Source of the DNA: Nephromyces sp. MM_2019
Lineage: Eukaryota > Apicomplexa > Aconoidasida > Nephromycida
Length of the DNA stretch: 64,000 nucleotides
NCBI GenBank assembly: GCA_015657535.1
Contig: JADHZB010001930.1
Location: 63,825 to 127,824, forward strand
Direction of reading: 5' to 3'
Shown: one piece after another, positions 25,101 through 37,500 of the stretch
Layout of the letters: each line of letters begins with the position of its first letter
How positions within the stretch are numbered: the first letter of the stretch is position 1
Notes under the pieces: generated by a model
Database searches by the model: none
What the model was told of the DNA's origin: nothing
Seen by the model: only the letters and a program-made list of their open reading frames with translations
Position numbers and translations under genes: made by a program

Positions 25101-25834
25101 CACTTCCTCACAGATCTTCATTGCATACCAGAATGTCTTTATAGCATGAAAAAGGGCTCGGAAGGTTACTTGGAATATAGAAATTTTATATACTGGGGAA
25201 AATATTGCTAATCTAACAAATAGAGGGCGAATTAGAAAAGCAATATTATGCAAGAGGGAATCTTCATTTGAGAGACTTAAGATACTTTTGAGTTTTTTGT
25301 TATGAAAGCATTTTATTAAAAGAAAGTGCTAGAATTGGAGCAAAGACTTAGAGTATCTGCCTCTTCTTCTGTCGCTGTTGTTTGGTTTTAATCTTGTTTT
25401 ATGGTTGATGTTAGTGGCCTATGAGGTTGTGTGTAGCGTTTTTCAGAGCTAGCAATTGTGTGATTTTCGTTGATTTTGTTGCAAAAGCTGCCTTTTTGTG
25501 GTTTTGCTGAGGTCAAATGAAAAGCTGCCTTCTCTTTGATTTTACCTCCGAAAAGCTGCCGTCTTCTTCTATTTGATTTTACCTCCAAAACCACCTTTTC
25601 TACTTTGATTTTACCTCCAAAAAACTGCCCTTTTTCATCTTCACCTAGGCTGAAGTGGAGTTACACAGATGGTGGCTTTCAAAAGATGGAGTGCATATTT
25701 TGACTCCTAGAATGATGTCCGTTTTCAAAGACGATGTAGATCCCGTATGGTTTGAAGGTACTCGGGGAGCTATACCGTTTATCCCTGTTTTAAGGCCATT
25801 CCATGGAGCCTATGTTGCAGAAACAAAGGCATAA
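16106..25834 (+). CDS. BTA1: Betaine-lipid (DGTS) synthase, BtaA-BtaB fusion, 11 exons
   Basis: Makes diacylglyceryl-trimethylhomoserine. BtaA moves the 3-amino-3-carboxypropyl group of S-adenosylmethionine onto diacylglycerol; BtaB then N-methylates it three times, normally at the ER. Exons: 16106-16143 (predicted, least certain), 16321-16531, 17654-18057, 19677-19875, 20073-20114, 20763-21040, 21687-22012, 22319-22479, 23832-24076, 24474-24546, 25649-25834. All introns are GT...AG, all phases agree, and the total is 2163 nt or 720 residues, in line with fungal Bta1. BtaA signatures: WEDP at 82-85 split across intron 2, SAGDN 105-109, DLNPCQ 124-129, DNYFY 305-309, CPSYL 322-326, DHMDW 368-372, FWRS in exon 7. 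BtaB signatures: YDLFRE 501-506, SAM motif DVGGGT 531-536 followed by Ala where Gly is usual, VDVS 558-561, TFSYSFSMI 607-615, ELHRWW in the last exon. Exon 2 has a hydrophobic, membrane-anchor-like stretch. The BtaA-first order is that of fungi; Chlamydomonas has the reverse. Exon 1 could lie further upstream. Confidence 0.93.
17221..17312 (+). repeat. CTTCATC-rich polypyrimidine tract in BTA1 intron 2
   Basis: An almost pure C/T run built from CTTCATCTT-type units, 340 bases before the exon 3 acceptor. Similar tracts occur in other BTA1 introns (18150-18272, 22287-22316, 22800-22826). They sit on the coding strand and may help recognition of the 3' end of long introns; this is inference. 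Confidence 0.6.
23641..23692. repeat. Telomere-like TTTAGGG motifs in BTA1 intron 8
   Basis: Three TTAGGG-type motifs, two in the form GTTTAGGGTTTCA, within about 50 bases. Their complement matches the GTGAAACCCTAAAC units seen at 42261-42377, so the two places share one repeat family in opposite orientation. Confidence 0.75.
24801..24948. repeat. Minisatellite of about 15 bp in BTA1 intron 10
   Basis: Nine or ten head-to-tail copies of CACTCCCCCTCCAAG with small length changes (13-16 bp). The complementary strand is G-rich with runs of three to five G. It translates in both directions as low-complexity Pro/Ser or Gly/Glu frames, which are artefacts. Confidence 0.95.
25516..25628 (+). repeat. 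Tandem units of about 35 bp ending near the last BTA1 acceptor
   Basis: Three or four imperfect copies of a unit containing GAAAAGCTGCC and TTTGATTTTACCTCC, stopping about 20 bases before the acceptor TTCACCTAG of exon 11. Each copy is pyrimidine-rich on the coding strand, so the array extends the polypyrimidine tract of the final splice site. Confidence 0.75.
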
Positions 25835-28800
25835 CTACGTCTGAGCCAAGACTGTGTGCTTGAGTAATTTCGGCAATCTAAATTTCCCTCCTGGGAGATG
25901 TGCTTGGTGTCGGGACTAATTGAGTGATAAAAAGCCATGGTGATGCGCTAGCAACTTGATGTATCTTCATATATAGCTTTTTTTGCTGTCATGCTACGAG
26001 GGATTACTTTCTGGAGAAAAATGGTGCTTTCTCGTTATTATTCGGTTCTAGTGATGGCACTGCACTTACTCCTGCTGCAAAAACTCTGATATTTTGGCGT
26101 GGGACATTAGTTTTCCAGCGTTTTTTTAGTTTATCTATTGTATGCAGGAGTATTAGTAGAGAGCAGCTTTGCTGAAACTTGCTCTTTTTTATGTTGCTTG
26201 ATGTTGTATTCATGAGCAAATAGCTGAGGCCACTCTTTGGATGATCTCTCAGTAACCTGAGGTGGCCTTTTTTGGCTGCAGTTTTTAGACTTTTCGTACC
26301 TTCTCACATCCCGTTTCGTGTACACCTTGCTGCTCATGAAGCTCTGGCTTTCTTTGAGGCACCTATAAGGGTTGAGCTACTTGCTGTACAACGGGCTTTG
26401 GCGTTCACATATGTGTGCCTACCATAATGACTGGTACTTTATATTATTCCTAGGTTGCTTATTGAATATAGATATGTGCCTTTTTGTGCTATTGCCTGCA
26501 CCATCTGATGAATGAGGTAGTAACGTTTCATACGGTTACCATTCGCATTGATTTATTTGGCTTACTTATTGATAGTTTTTGTGGAGCTTTGGTGGTTGTG
26601 TGTTCAGTCCAGTCTGCCTCTTGTTGTATTGAGATGTATATATATATCTATATATGAGAGTATAAAGTCTTTACGGAGTTGAACTCCTAGGGGAGCCGCT
26701 AATTTTATCAGTTCTTTTACAGTGCATGATAGCAGCAGTGACAGTATATGGTGGTTTCTATGTTTGTGATTACATACTGTAGAGAATGGCCCACTTGTTT
26801 GAATTGCTTTAGTTGATTCGCTGGGCTTGATATTACAGGCTCTGAGGTGATCTGCAGGATTTTTCTTGAGAATGAAAATAGTACGGTTATAATTCTTGTG
26901 AAAGCAGTGGGTCGCATTATAGAGCAGATCACTCGTGTTTCGATGTTTTTTTTTAGTTTGGATGCTTTAAAAAAATTTGGCTGCCTGTTAGCATTTTGCG
27001 TTGATCATTTTTTATAGTTTTGTAGCAAAAAATCTTTTTTGTGCTGTCTAGTTTTTTTTCTAGTAGATGTAAAAAATTGCAGATCGTGCTCTTTGGCGGT
27101 CAATCCGTAGGATGCTGCTTTGTCTTCTAGTTCTTGTCTCGTTTGGGTGGTATTTGTATGCACCTTGGCCCTGTGATATTCCTACTTCAAGTATAAAATA
27201 TTTTTTTCTATTTTTTTAACTTTTGTGAATAAGTGAAACTATCGATGAGCTTCTCATCCGAGTTTTCTCGTCAATAGCTTCATTCCTTAGTGAAAGAATG
27301 ATTCTGAATCCCAATTATGGCATAGAAGAAGGAGTATACCTATATTGATGTTGATTTGCTGGGATGATGAATCGCAACTTTATTTGAGTAGTTTGATGTT
27401 TGCAATAAGTATGCTACTAGCATGATTCAGCTTTTCGAGGATTCTTGCTTTTTCTATTTATTGATTGAATGTCCACATTTTTTTTAAGTATCCGTTAACT
27501 GTTGTAAGATACACTTTTTGTAACTAACAATATCTTGGCTCTGCATTATAATACTGCGGGGTAAATTATCTTGAGCTTGATATTAGCAAGTTTACCACGC
27601 TTTAAGTTCTTGTGGTTAAGAACCATGTTAACGCTCAAAGGTTTGCTATGAACCTTGGTAGCGGAATCTAATTTTGCTTCCCCTTTTTTCCTGGATCTGT
27701 CCACTATGCCTGATTATTAAATTCGAAAGCCCTTATTCGAGACATGTTAAGGGGTTACTGGCTCAATGGTTTTTTGCGACTTTCCTGTAGTTTTCTTGTT
27801 ATTTTTCTTCCCTATGCTCAATCTAAGTTAGGAGTTAAAAAAAAAATTATAAGAAGATATGGCTAAAGATTATATTAAAGACTTTTCTAAAAAGAATTTG
27901 TATGAGCATATATGATTGAATTAGGATTAACGGTTGCAAGACTTGCCGTGAAGCATGAAGGGTAAAAAATATACTATTTTCTAATAGCTGTTCATACGAT
28001 TGTTGCATTTTCTCCCTTGCGCGGGTTTTTTTTTTAGCGATTTGAAATATGTTCTGGGATCTACTAAATGTTCTAAACCCCCGATAACGGTCCAAAATTG
28101 CCGTGTACTGATATGAAGGGAATTTTTATGCGGTTGTCCTGCGCTGCGTGACATACTGAGAATCACGCACACATGAGGGAGATGCATACAAATAGGAGAA
28201 ACCCACACAATCGAAGCACATACGGTTGAACTCTTACAACGACATTAAAACCCGCAGGAGGACTTTTTCTGGGAGCAAGTATTTCAGTCTTGAATACGAA
28301 GTTATGATGCGGTACACACTCTGGATTTGTCTAGTTCATTTACTGATTGCACTCATCTTTAGAAAGAGCCTTTTCATTCTCAAAGTGGCTCAATGTTGAA
28401 ATTTAGCGTAGACTACTCACAACTCTAGTTTGAAATTTTACCTAGAATTTCCCCTCTGTTTCATAAGTCGCTGTTAATGCGCGATTGTTTTTCGAAATAG
28501 TTTGTTTGGGCTAGCGATGGAAAACGTGAGCAGGTCAGTGTTGTACTGTAATTCTTTGAGTGCAAAGGGTTTTCGGACGAACCATGCATCCAGGTTAGCC
28601 TTAGAGGAGACGGCCAAGGCGAAGGCAAACTTTATAAAGTGCTTTGCGCTATTTAGAAGTGGTACTTGTTATGGTGGGCCGGCAATGACTTATTACAAAA
28701 ATACTTAATGTTTTCTCTAGGCGATATTTTTAGCGCTTAAGTCAAGTTGGGGCCGAATGGTATTACGGGACCGTAGGTCTCTGCTGCTCCCGACGTTGCA

Positions 28801-31535
28801 AAAATCTGAGTCATCGGGAGGAAGAAATCTTTGCCTCTGGCGTCGTAGCAGCCAGTTATTCGCGTCAAAACCATCTTATTCTCAATGCTTTTTTTATTAA
28901 GCTAGGATTTGTCACTGTTCGGGGATACCGAGAGCATAGTATGAAATGCACTCCTTGTCATTGTAAAATTAGGCTCAACAGTTGATGCTGCAATTGGCTT
29001 AGTTTTGTGTCTAGCGCAGAATTGTACTTTCGGGCATGCAAGAGAAAATATCGGTAAGGGTAGTGCCACCTTTGGAAATTCTGCGCAAGTCTCTTGCTTC
29101 TACAAGGACGAAAGCCTGCAATTCATATCGCTTTTTTTCCTTGCTATTTTAGCGGAGCCATTCGGTACCGCCAATGTCGTGGACTCACCTTAAGCGGTAC
29201 ACAAAATGGTTGGCAAGGTAAATAGCTGCAAATTTAGATGATATGCTCGCTAATACATTCCATCGTCGGAAGATTCCACGCGGTGTAAACCGGGGTGGCA
29301 CAATAAAATACCGCGAAAGACCAAAAATGCATGCTTCAAGCGTGTGCCGAAATATATGCCTAGCTCTAGGTAGGACCTGAGTGGAACGGTGAGTAGGCGG
29401 GACTGCAACTAAGATTGCACGTTTTTCGATCTACTCATTCGAAGATGATATAAATGGGAGACCTTTGCTAGCGCGCATATGTGTAGAGAGCAGTCGCTTA
29501 GGAAGCGGATAGAAAACAACCGTTGCAACGAAAAGACATTGACGCCTTGGTACTGGTTTGAGGATTTTAAGAATCGGAGAAGTTCATCAATAGCTCAGAA
29601 AATTGCACCGATTAATTTGAAGGCATCAGTTTATGAAAGACAAATATTAAACCTTTTTATAATTAAATTGTCACATTGTACTTCTTTTAGAAAATTAACT
29701 TTTTTATTTTTGCCGCAAAAAGGCAGGTCAAATGCGCACCCTTGTACCAACCTCCAAAAAAGGTTCAAGATGGAGCCGCTCCCGAGAACAGCGCTGAAAT
29801 AACTTATTTATTTCGTTTATTTTTGGTTGCAGCAAAAATACACTGCACTTGCAACTAAAAAACAAGGCGCAGTACAAAACTTAAGTGCCCTTTCAGGCAA
29901 GAAATCATTCTTCCTCTAGGTTTTCAACGGGAAAACAAAGGGTTGCATATTTTTATTTTCGTCAAAAGTATTGCGGGGCTTAATCTATGTTTGGAACTAC
30001 GAGGTATATATAAACTAAGAAGATTTTCGGGGAAAAAGAGGAAACATCCCGGGAAAAGAGCAATAGGAATCGAGGGTGAAATAGCGAAATAAAACGCAAG
30101 CTGCATGCCTGCACAAGTATTGACACGCAGAGTAGTAGCAACGCCTGCAGAAGCATCAAGAAAAGGCACATAAGGCATATCAAAAGTATGAGGTAGAAGC
30201 ATTAATGGAGGACCTCTTTGTCTGAGGGAAAGGCGAGCTGAATGCAAAAATTTTAGATTTAACCGTCCAAATTCAGACAAGAGAGGAACAAGGCAAGTAA
30301 CTTATTGCAAACCAGTAATATTTCGTTAAAAATAGAATTGAGCCTTGCATTTTATAAGGAACTTGAACAAAAATTAGCGGGAGAAGAATATTATAATTCT
30401 TCAGTTTATTCTTGAGTAAAGACAACGCTGCATTGCTCGGTTAATTTCTCCCGAATTAGATTCTGCAAGCAAAACTTTTCGGAAATGCATGACCTTCAGT
30501 ATTATAGATATACATGTGAAGCCATCAAGCAATTCACAGGGTTCTAGCTAAAAAGACACTAAAATTGAAAATATAGAGGTATAAAACAAAAAGCATTCCT
30601 ATCTGATTTGAATAAATAGCACCTTTTGACCATATAAAAAATAGAGAAGGGATTCGAGATAAATGCACTAAGTTTACGAATTCCCTTTGGCAGCCTTGAA
30701 ATATTCAAAAAAGCTATAGAAGCTCAGCGTTTTGGAAACTATCAACTTCCACCCTATATTGAAAAGAATATTTCATGGAGTAATAATACACTGTAGAATC
30801 ATCCATAGAATTCGGAAACCCTGGACACTACTTTAATAGGGAAAAAAATGACAATCGATGCTAGATAGCTCTAAAACACCCAAAAGAAGAAAAAAAGGCA
30901 TTTTGTGAGAAACAGAAGCTTTGGCAATACATTGAATAACCATAATCAAGGAATACTAACCTCTACTTCTTGAAATTGAGAGAGGATCGCCTTATCTTGC
31001 TCGTCATAGTAGCTAAAGGGCATAAATTGAAGTTTTTTTTTGGGTTCAATTCTCAAGCGTATCAAACTAATCACGTAATTAATGCAAAGAGTAGGCGACC
31101 GTACGTGCTTATAAGAAAAGAATCACGTTAGATTCTATCACGGAATCAACCTGGAAATTTTTTGATATAAACCCAGCCCAACACACAAGATCATGTATCA
31201 TTGTGAAAGCCTTGCCCAATGTCAAAATTTTTAAATCCGATGGCTTCAACTGCCTCATATGAAAGAGGCAAGCTGTTCGACATTAATACAGCACAGCATT
31301 CATATATCCAATTAAAATGCACACATAATGCCCAACGACGGTCGAAAACAAAGATTCTCAGTATTTACAAAAAAATTATTCGTATGAAATTTTGAAATTC
31401 AAAGCAAAAAACAAATTTCCGAAGAAAAAAGTGGTAAAAATTTGGAAGCTGAATATACATGATTTTAAATACAAAGAGGATTCATTGGATGCATAGAGTT
31501 CAACTCAAGTAAACGGTAGTATATCGCATTATTGC
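25835..31535. other. Intergenic region between convergent BTA1 and VPS72
   Basis: No gene is supported. The first 2.3 kb remain T-rich like a BTA1 3' region. A short plus frame near 27091-27200 (contains MLLCLLVLVSFGWYLYAPWP) looks like a signal anchor but could not be extended. From about 28.0 to 30.0 kb the composition is more even and only short frames occur. A 118-codon minus frame (30280-29924) lacks an ATG at its start and has no known motif. From 30.3 kb on, the plus strand is A-rich, as in the neighbouring minus-strand gene. Confidence 0.4.
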
Positions 31536-34500
31536 CTACCGTTGTCTCAGTATACTGAAGGATTCAACTGAGTCATAAAAAAGACCGAGAGCAGGATCAA
31601 AATACCTTGCAGCATTGCCCGTCACGGCACAACGAGGGATTCTAGGAGCTACACACAAAATAAAAATCAAAAGAATTCATAGCATAGACGCTATACCTAC
31701 TGTCCAAAGTCAAATGCCTAGAAATGAGACGCGCACGTTTTATTTTGAGTGAGCATTTAATTCTTGTTAGATAGAAAAGCAAGCTTACACTTGATATCAT
31801 CAGGCATTTGAGATATTCTGTGCGTTTGTAAACTCTCATTTCAAAGTATAACGGCAAGCGTCCGCTCCCGATATTCCCTCCACATCCCCCCACATTCCGA
31901 ACACATTCCCCCATATCCCCCCCACAATTTCAATACTATCTTAAGTTTAGACTAGCATTGCAACTGCTTGAAACTCTAAAACTCTTCTTCAAAGGATTAC
32001 TCATCGCAGCTCGCTTAGCTCAAATTCGGTAAAACCTTCATGCTTATACTGCGCTCTCTACGAAAAGGTGGTGGACTACGATGAGCTCCAAAGACCATCA
32101 AACTTTCGTAGCCCCACCTTATATCCGTTAAAACAATATCAACATTTGTAATAAATAAGTCTACCGTAATCTGCCACTAGCCCCTTATAATGATGTGCTT
32201 CGTGCAAAGCATGAAGATGTGTTACTGCCTTCCAGCATCTTTCTTTTTTACATTGCAGCCTAAAAAATCTTATAATAAAAAGGCCTTCCGGTGTCATGAC
32301 CCGTCATCAGCCACAGTATACAACCACAAAAGACTAGAAAACCCCGTCGAATAAACCTCTTGGTAACCCCAATAACTAAGCACAGCAAGCCTAAGCAACT
32401 GCGGAACATCCTGCATCACAGCTGTATTATCTCACACACAAGTGTGAAAAATGAAGACATCTACGTAGTGGCTACCATCAAGCTCAAATTGAAAATGAAT
32501 ACAAAAAAATCTAAATCTATCCAAATAAGCAGCAATAAGATGTAAAGCACAAAAGCGATTACTCAGTAATACATCGCTTTTTTTCAAAACATATTAGTAA
32601 CATCATCATAAGCATCACAACTCTGAAAATACTTTAAAGCACACAGTGATCTACTGCACACTAGGACAAGAAGCATCCGCCAAAGGGATTTTTTTAAAGA
32701 TCATAAATGTATAGCACTTTAAGCCCTTGGTAGAAAGCTTTTAGCAGTCTCATCTAGCAGCTTTAGTTAAGAAGCTTTTAGACACAGATGCCATCACAGT
32801 GATTGCATCCATCGAAAACCACTTTTCAGGAGCTGAGATTAGAAAAATCCCAATTTTTTGAAAAAGCATCAAAAAGCAATCTAATAAAGCAAATGTGTAG
32901 CGCCTGCCTGAAAAAACTATCTCTGAGAGATATACTAGCGTCGCGAAAGCTAGGAATGATCAAAATCTAGAAATTTAATAGATAAAAAAAAATCATACTG
33001 TTTATAGTATATATTTTATTCATATTCTTTTCTGCAGTTTTTTTAAATGAGGTTTTAAGCAAATAATCTGCGATATTTCTAGCCAGAAAATGCGCTTTAT
33101 GTACAGCAAATGAGCAATTATAATGCAAAAATAGAAACAATTTACCTGGCAAAGGTTCATTTTGATACATTGATGGGATTTTTCCGTCGGTGAAGGTAAT
33201 TAGCTCAGCTGCATGTAAGTCGTCACCAGTTCGATAATACTTTGCAGCTATCTCACTCATTACAGGAGTCTCTTCCGTCGAGTCATCATTTTCTAAGTCA
33301 TCCAAGCTTTTGGCCTGCCGTTTTACTGATTCATCAAATTCAGCACTCTCAGCGTCCTGAACAATCATTCGGTCGGATGCCCAGCATAAATATATCTCAT
33401 AATGCCCTTTATACCTGAGTAATAGTTTGGAACAAACAGGATTCAAAGTATTCTTAGCTTGCAGAAGCCAATAGTCGTCTCGTACCAGCATCAAGATTAC
33501 TGAGCAGGAACGCACCTACAACATGAAATGCAATGAAAAATATCGGCTGACAATCGAAAAATATACAATCACAAATTCCGTTGATAGTTTTAGTGGCAAT
33601 TCGAAACAGGGTCTTTCTGGTGCAAATTATCTCATCATAGTTAGGTATAATACATATACTCATATCTACACACCAGCTGGTTGCGGACTCACTATAAGTT
33701 TCTACCTAAAAAGAGATCAAAGGAAATGTTATACCATTGATAATACCATCCTACTGAATTACCACGGAGACTGGCTTTTCAAACATAAGAAAACAGCAAG
33801 GACTTAAAAAATTTCAAAGTTGGTGCATACGCTCCCGAATTTTATGTAAGGCATTGTACACACTAAGTATTAACGTATATATATGTATTGCCTTTTCATT
33901 TGCCATTCGCTACAGCTAAGCTATCGAAGGACTATCAAATATCATTCTTCTAGCCAAATTTAATTAACTTTTTTTATGCTTGGCACAATAGCATCCCCGA
34001 GAAAAGTTTTCATCAAAACTGTATATACATTGCGATGGCGTGAAAAAAATCTGCAGTTTCTCACCATTTACTTCATCATATGATAAGCCACAGGGAAAGC
34101 ATGAGAATATATATTACACAGCAAGAATATCAATTTTCTTCATACTTTCCACCATAGTGCTCAACCTTAATAGCTAAAAAACGGCAATAAAAAGGCTTTT
34201 TTAGCTAGATTTTGAGAACAAACCAATCAGCCAAGAAAAGACGAGAAAGGGCATTTAAGAGAGCATATATTAAGATACTTTTCTTATCAGACTGAGGTGT
34301 GTAGTTTTAGAACTACAAGCCCAAATGAAATTGGAATGAAAGATTTTAAAAAAAATTGAACAAATAATTCAAGCAGTAGAGGATCATCACTACACACACA
34401 TATATTTTGATATAAAATTATTAGCAAAAAAGATGCTGTGCAAAGAGTCTGCCTTAGCCTTTTGCAAATTTTATAGCACAAATTTCCGGTTTTTTTCAAA

Positions 34501-37500
34501 ACCTTGGAAAAAGACTATTCAAATAACAATAATAACAAAGATAAACTGCAAGGTTGCCACCTCAACTGAATATTTTATCGCTACTTATGCTTGGTGAAGC
34601 ATTAAATAGTATAGAATATTTGCGAATGGTGTATGTACAGTGCATCTTCAATGCCAAATACCACTTTTTATGGCAAGTAGATGCAACGCACTATGGCAAG
34701 ACATATACATAGCCTTATCTTGCTCATAACAAAGTGTTCATAAATTAACTTATGCAAGCAAAACTAGCAGAAAATCATCCTAGAACATATGTACAAGCCA
34801 TACCGAAGGTTCTTGTATTCAACATAGCGACGCTTCTCCTCTTGCTGAAAGATTGAGGAAGTAGAAAAAGGCATTGTAATGAACACACAGCTGACTTAAA
34901 AGCACACAATAAGCACATGAAGTAGTTAAATTGAAAGCCCAGACTGAATAAAGGAGAAAAATACTCTATATAAACGATATTTGCAGGATGAAATTCAAAT
35001 GTTGAAGCCCGTAAATTAGACCCAGTTGTACACACACAAATTAGTACATTTATCAAAGTGTCAAAAGTGCTGAACATAGTATAAATCAATATGTAAGAGG
35101 CGTATTCGCAACATATTCATAGAGGAAGCAAATAAACTCTATTAAGTTAACCGATAGAAAACTTCAAAAGCAGCTTATAGTCGGCAAAAATTCTACACTT
35201 CTGTGAGTGTGTTGCTCTATACTGAGCGCGATGATGAAAAGAAGTGGTATCTTCAGATTGAAGAGGAGATTAGAGGAAATGAAGAAAAAAAGCATTCACA
35301 GCAAAAAACAATGTAGAAGATTAGAATTTAACAACATTCACAGCATAAACGACGGATCGCACACATCCCTGTGGCGACGCTAATCAGAGTTTTTTGCTGA
35401 AGCAAAAAGGGTAAGAAGAAAGACTCAAAAAAGAGTTTGAAGATATACACTTCACAGGCCTACAAAAGCATCCTCTTTGAAAAACATTCAATGACAAAAT
35501 CATGTGCAGCATAGGCTAGTGAATAACTAGGAAAAATGTAGAAATTTTATCAATAGAAAGAAGCAAAAAAGTCCAACCTACACAAGCTGCTCTACTTTCT
35601 AAAAAAACAGATTTTAAACAAAGAAATTCGCTAAATGATTGCGAATTCCTTCAATCTTATATAGCTAGTGTCTAACTATAGCTTGCATAGTTATCAGTGA
35701 CTGCTTATTGAGTTCCTCAGTCTTTCTAGCTTCGCGTAAATGTTCCTCCTGCGTTGGCTCACGGAACTCCAGAGGCTTCCCGAGTTTTTTCCTCCTCAAA
35801 TTGATCTTTTCACGTCTTTCTACTAATCGTTTCTGAAGTAGTAAAATAACGAGTTCTAGATCGATCAGGCGTGAATTTTTTGCAGCTTTCATACTGCAAA
35901 TAAGAAGAATCAGACAATGCCTAAGAAAAAAATATAAAAAGATGCAGGAATAATACTGCATTCCCGTTTTTTTTCACATCTTCACTTCTCACACATAAAA
36001 AATTCAACACACAAACCATCATAAAAACCAACAAATCTCACTAAAAGGAAGCCCGAGGGTCAAGGGCCTACAAGATACTTGGATTCATAAACCAAGTAAT
36101 ACAATATTCGCACCAAACACACAGTATAAAAGTGGTCAGGACAACCAAAGATGGCTAAGAGTAAAAGAGAAGGGGAAATTTTGCCATCATTTGATAAATT
36201 CACACGAATAAAACATCTTCACGAAAAATTCTACAAGCTATTAAGCATTGTGTATCAGCCAAAAGTCACGATTCAGACTATGAAGTTTTGAAGAGGGAGA
36301 AACAATTTCGAATCGAAATTATCGAGAAGGCGAAAGGTGTACATACAGTCAGAATTTACGCATGAAACCGCAAATATCGCTCAAAAAAGTAAGAAAGGAG
36401 TCCCTCTAAAATACAAAATCAAATTCATCATCAATACTCAAAGAACTTATACAGCGAGACACACATTTCTGTCGTCCTTGCATGAACTTTGCCGGGAATT
36501 TGACCTGCTCGACACCTCATATATAATAGGAGGAATAAGTACTGAGACTACCAATCATACATAATCATGCGCAAATATCAAACGCAGTGCTTTCCGGAAA
36601 AATCAAAAGGAACCTTCAATGAAAGGAGGAATATTTCTTCCTCGAAAAGCGCTCTCACAAAAAAACACACGCACACATAAACACACACACACACACACAC
36701 AAACACACGCATCTTTAAAGCATTGTAACCCATCGTCTGAAAGCACATTATCTTCATTAAGACGTTTTACTTGCTCCAATTATCTCTTTAAAAAACTACT
36801 TGTAGATTGGAAAAACGTAATCGACTAATCTTCAAAAATAAAGTAATCACTTTCATTACTGTAAATAGCTTAACAGCAGTGCATCGCGAAGCAAAGCCTC
36901 CATAAGGATTCCTTATATACAGCAAGCGAGTTCTAGACATGCATTAGGAAAGAAAACTACCAAAGATGATGTAATAGGCTTTAGACTATTCGATTACTTT
37001 TTTTTCTGCTCTCTGTCTCTCAACATTTTGCATCTCCGCTGTCTTTACCCTAGTAGTTGCCCTGGTCGACCTCTCTGACTTCTTCAAGATTTTCTCTTCT
37101 TTCGCTGCACACCACAAATTTTGAAAGCTTAAAGTTTCTACTAAGAAGCTAACCTTTTCATAGTAATCGTCTCTCAATGAAAGAATGTGAGAAACCCGAG
37201 TGAAAAAACTAGCAGTCGCAAGAAAACTCTAAAATTCTAAGAAAAAAAAGGAAACTATAGGTCAAGTTTAGACAAGGAGTATGTGCGTGTGCGAGTCTGC
37301 GAAAGCAGTGTGTGTGTGAGCCTGCGAAAGTAGTGTGTGCGCCACTCTCCAAACCTAGTGTGTGCCACTCCACAAGCTCTGTTTTTTCACATCAAAAGCA
37401 GCAAAATAAAAGAGCCAATTCACCTCAGACACGATCAAAGAACAAAAAGCATAATCTTATACCAAATTCCTTTAAGCAGCAAAAAGGATAAATATACCAC

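Noticed and set aside
29924..30280. 118-codon minus-strand frame
   Set aside because: No ATG at the start, no known motif, no clear acceptor in phase; moderate GC makes such a frame possible by chance.
31040..31060. GGGTTCAATTC resembling a tRNA B box
   Set aside because: No A box or cloverleaf can be formed around it.
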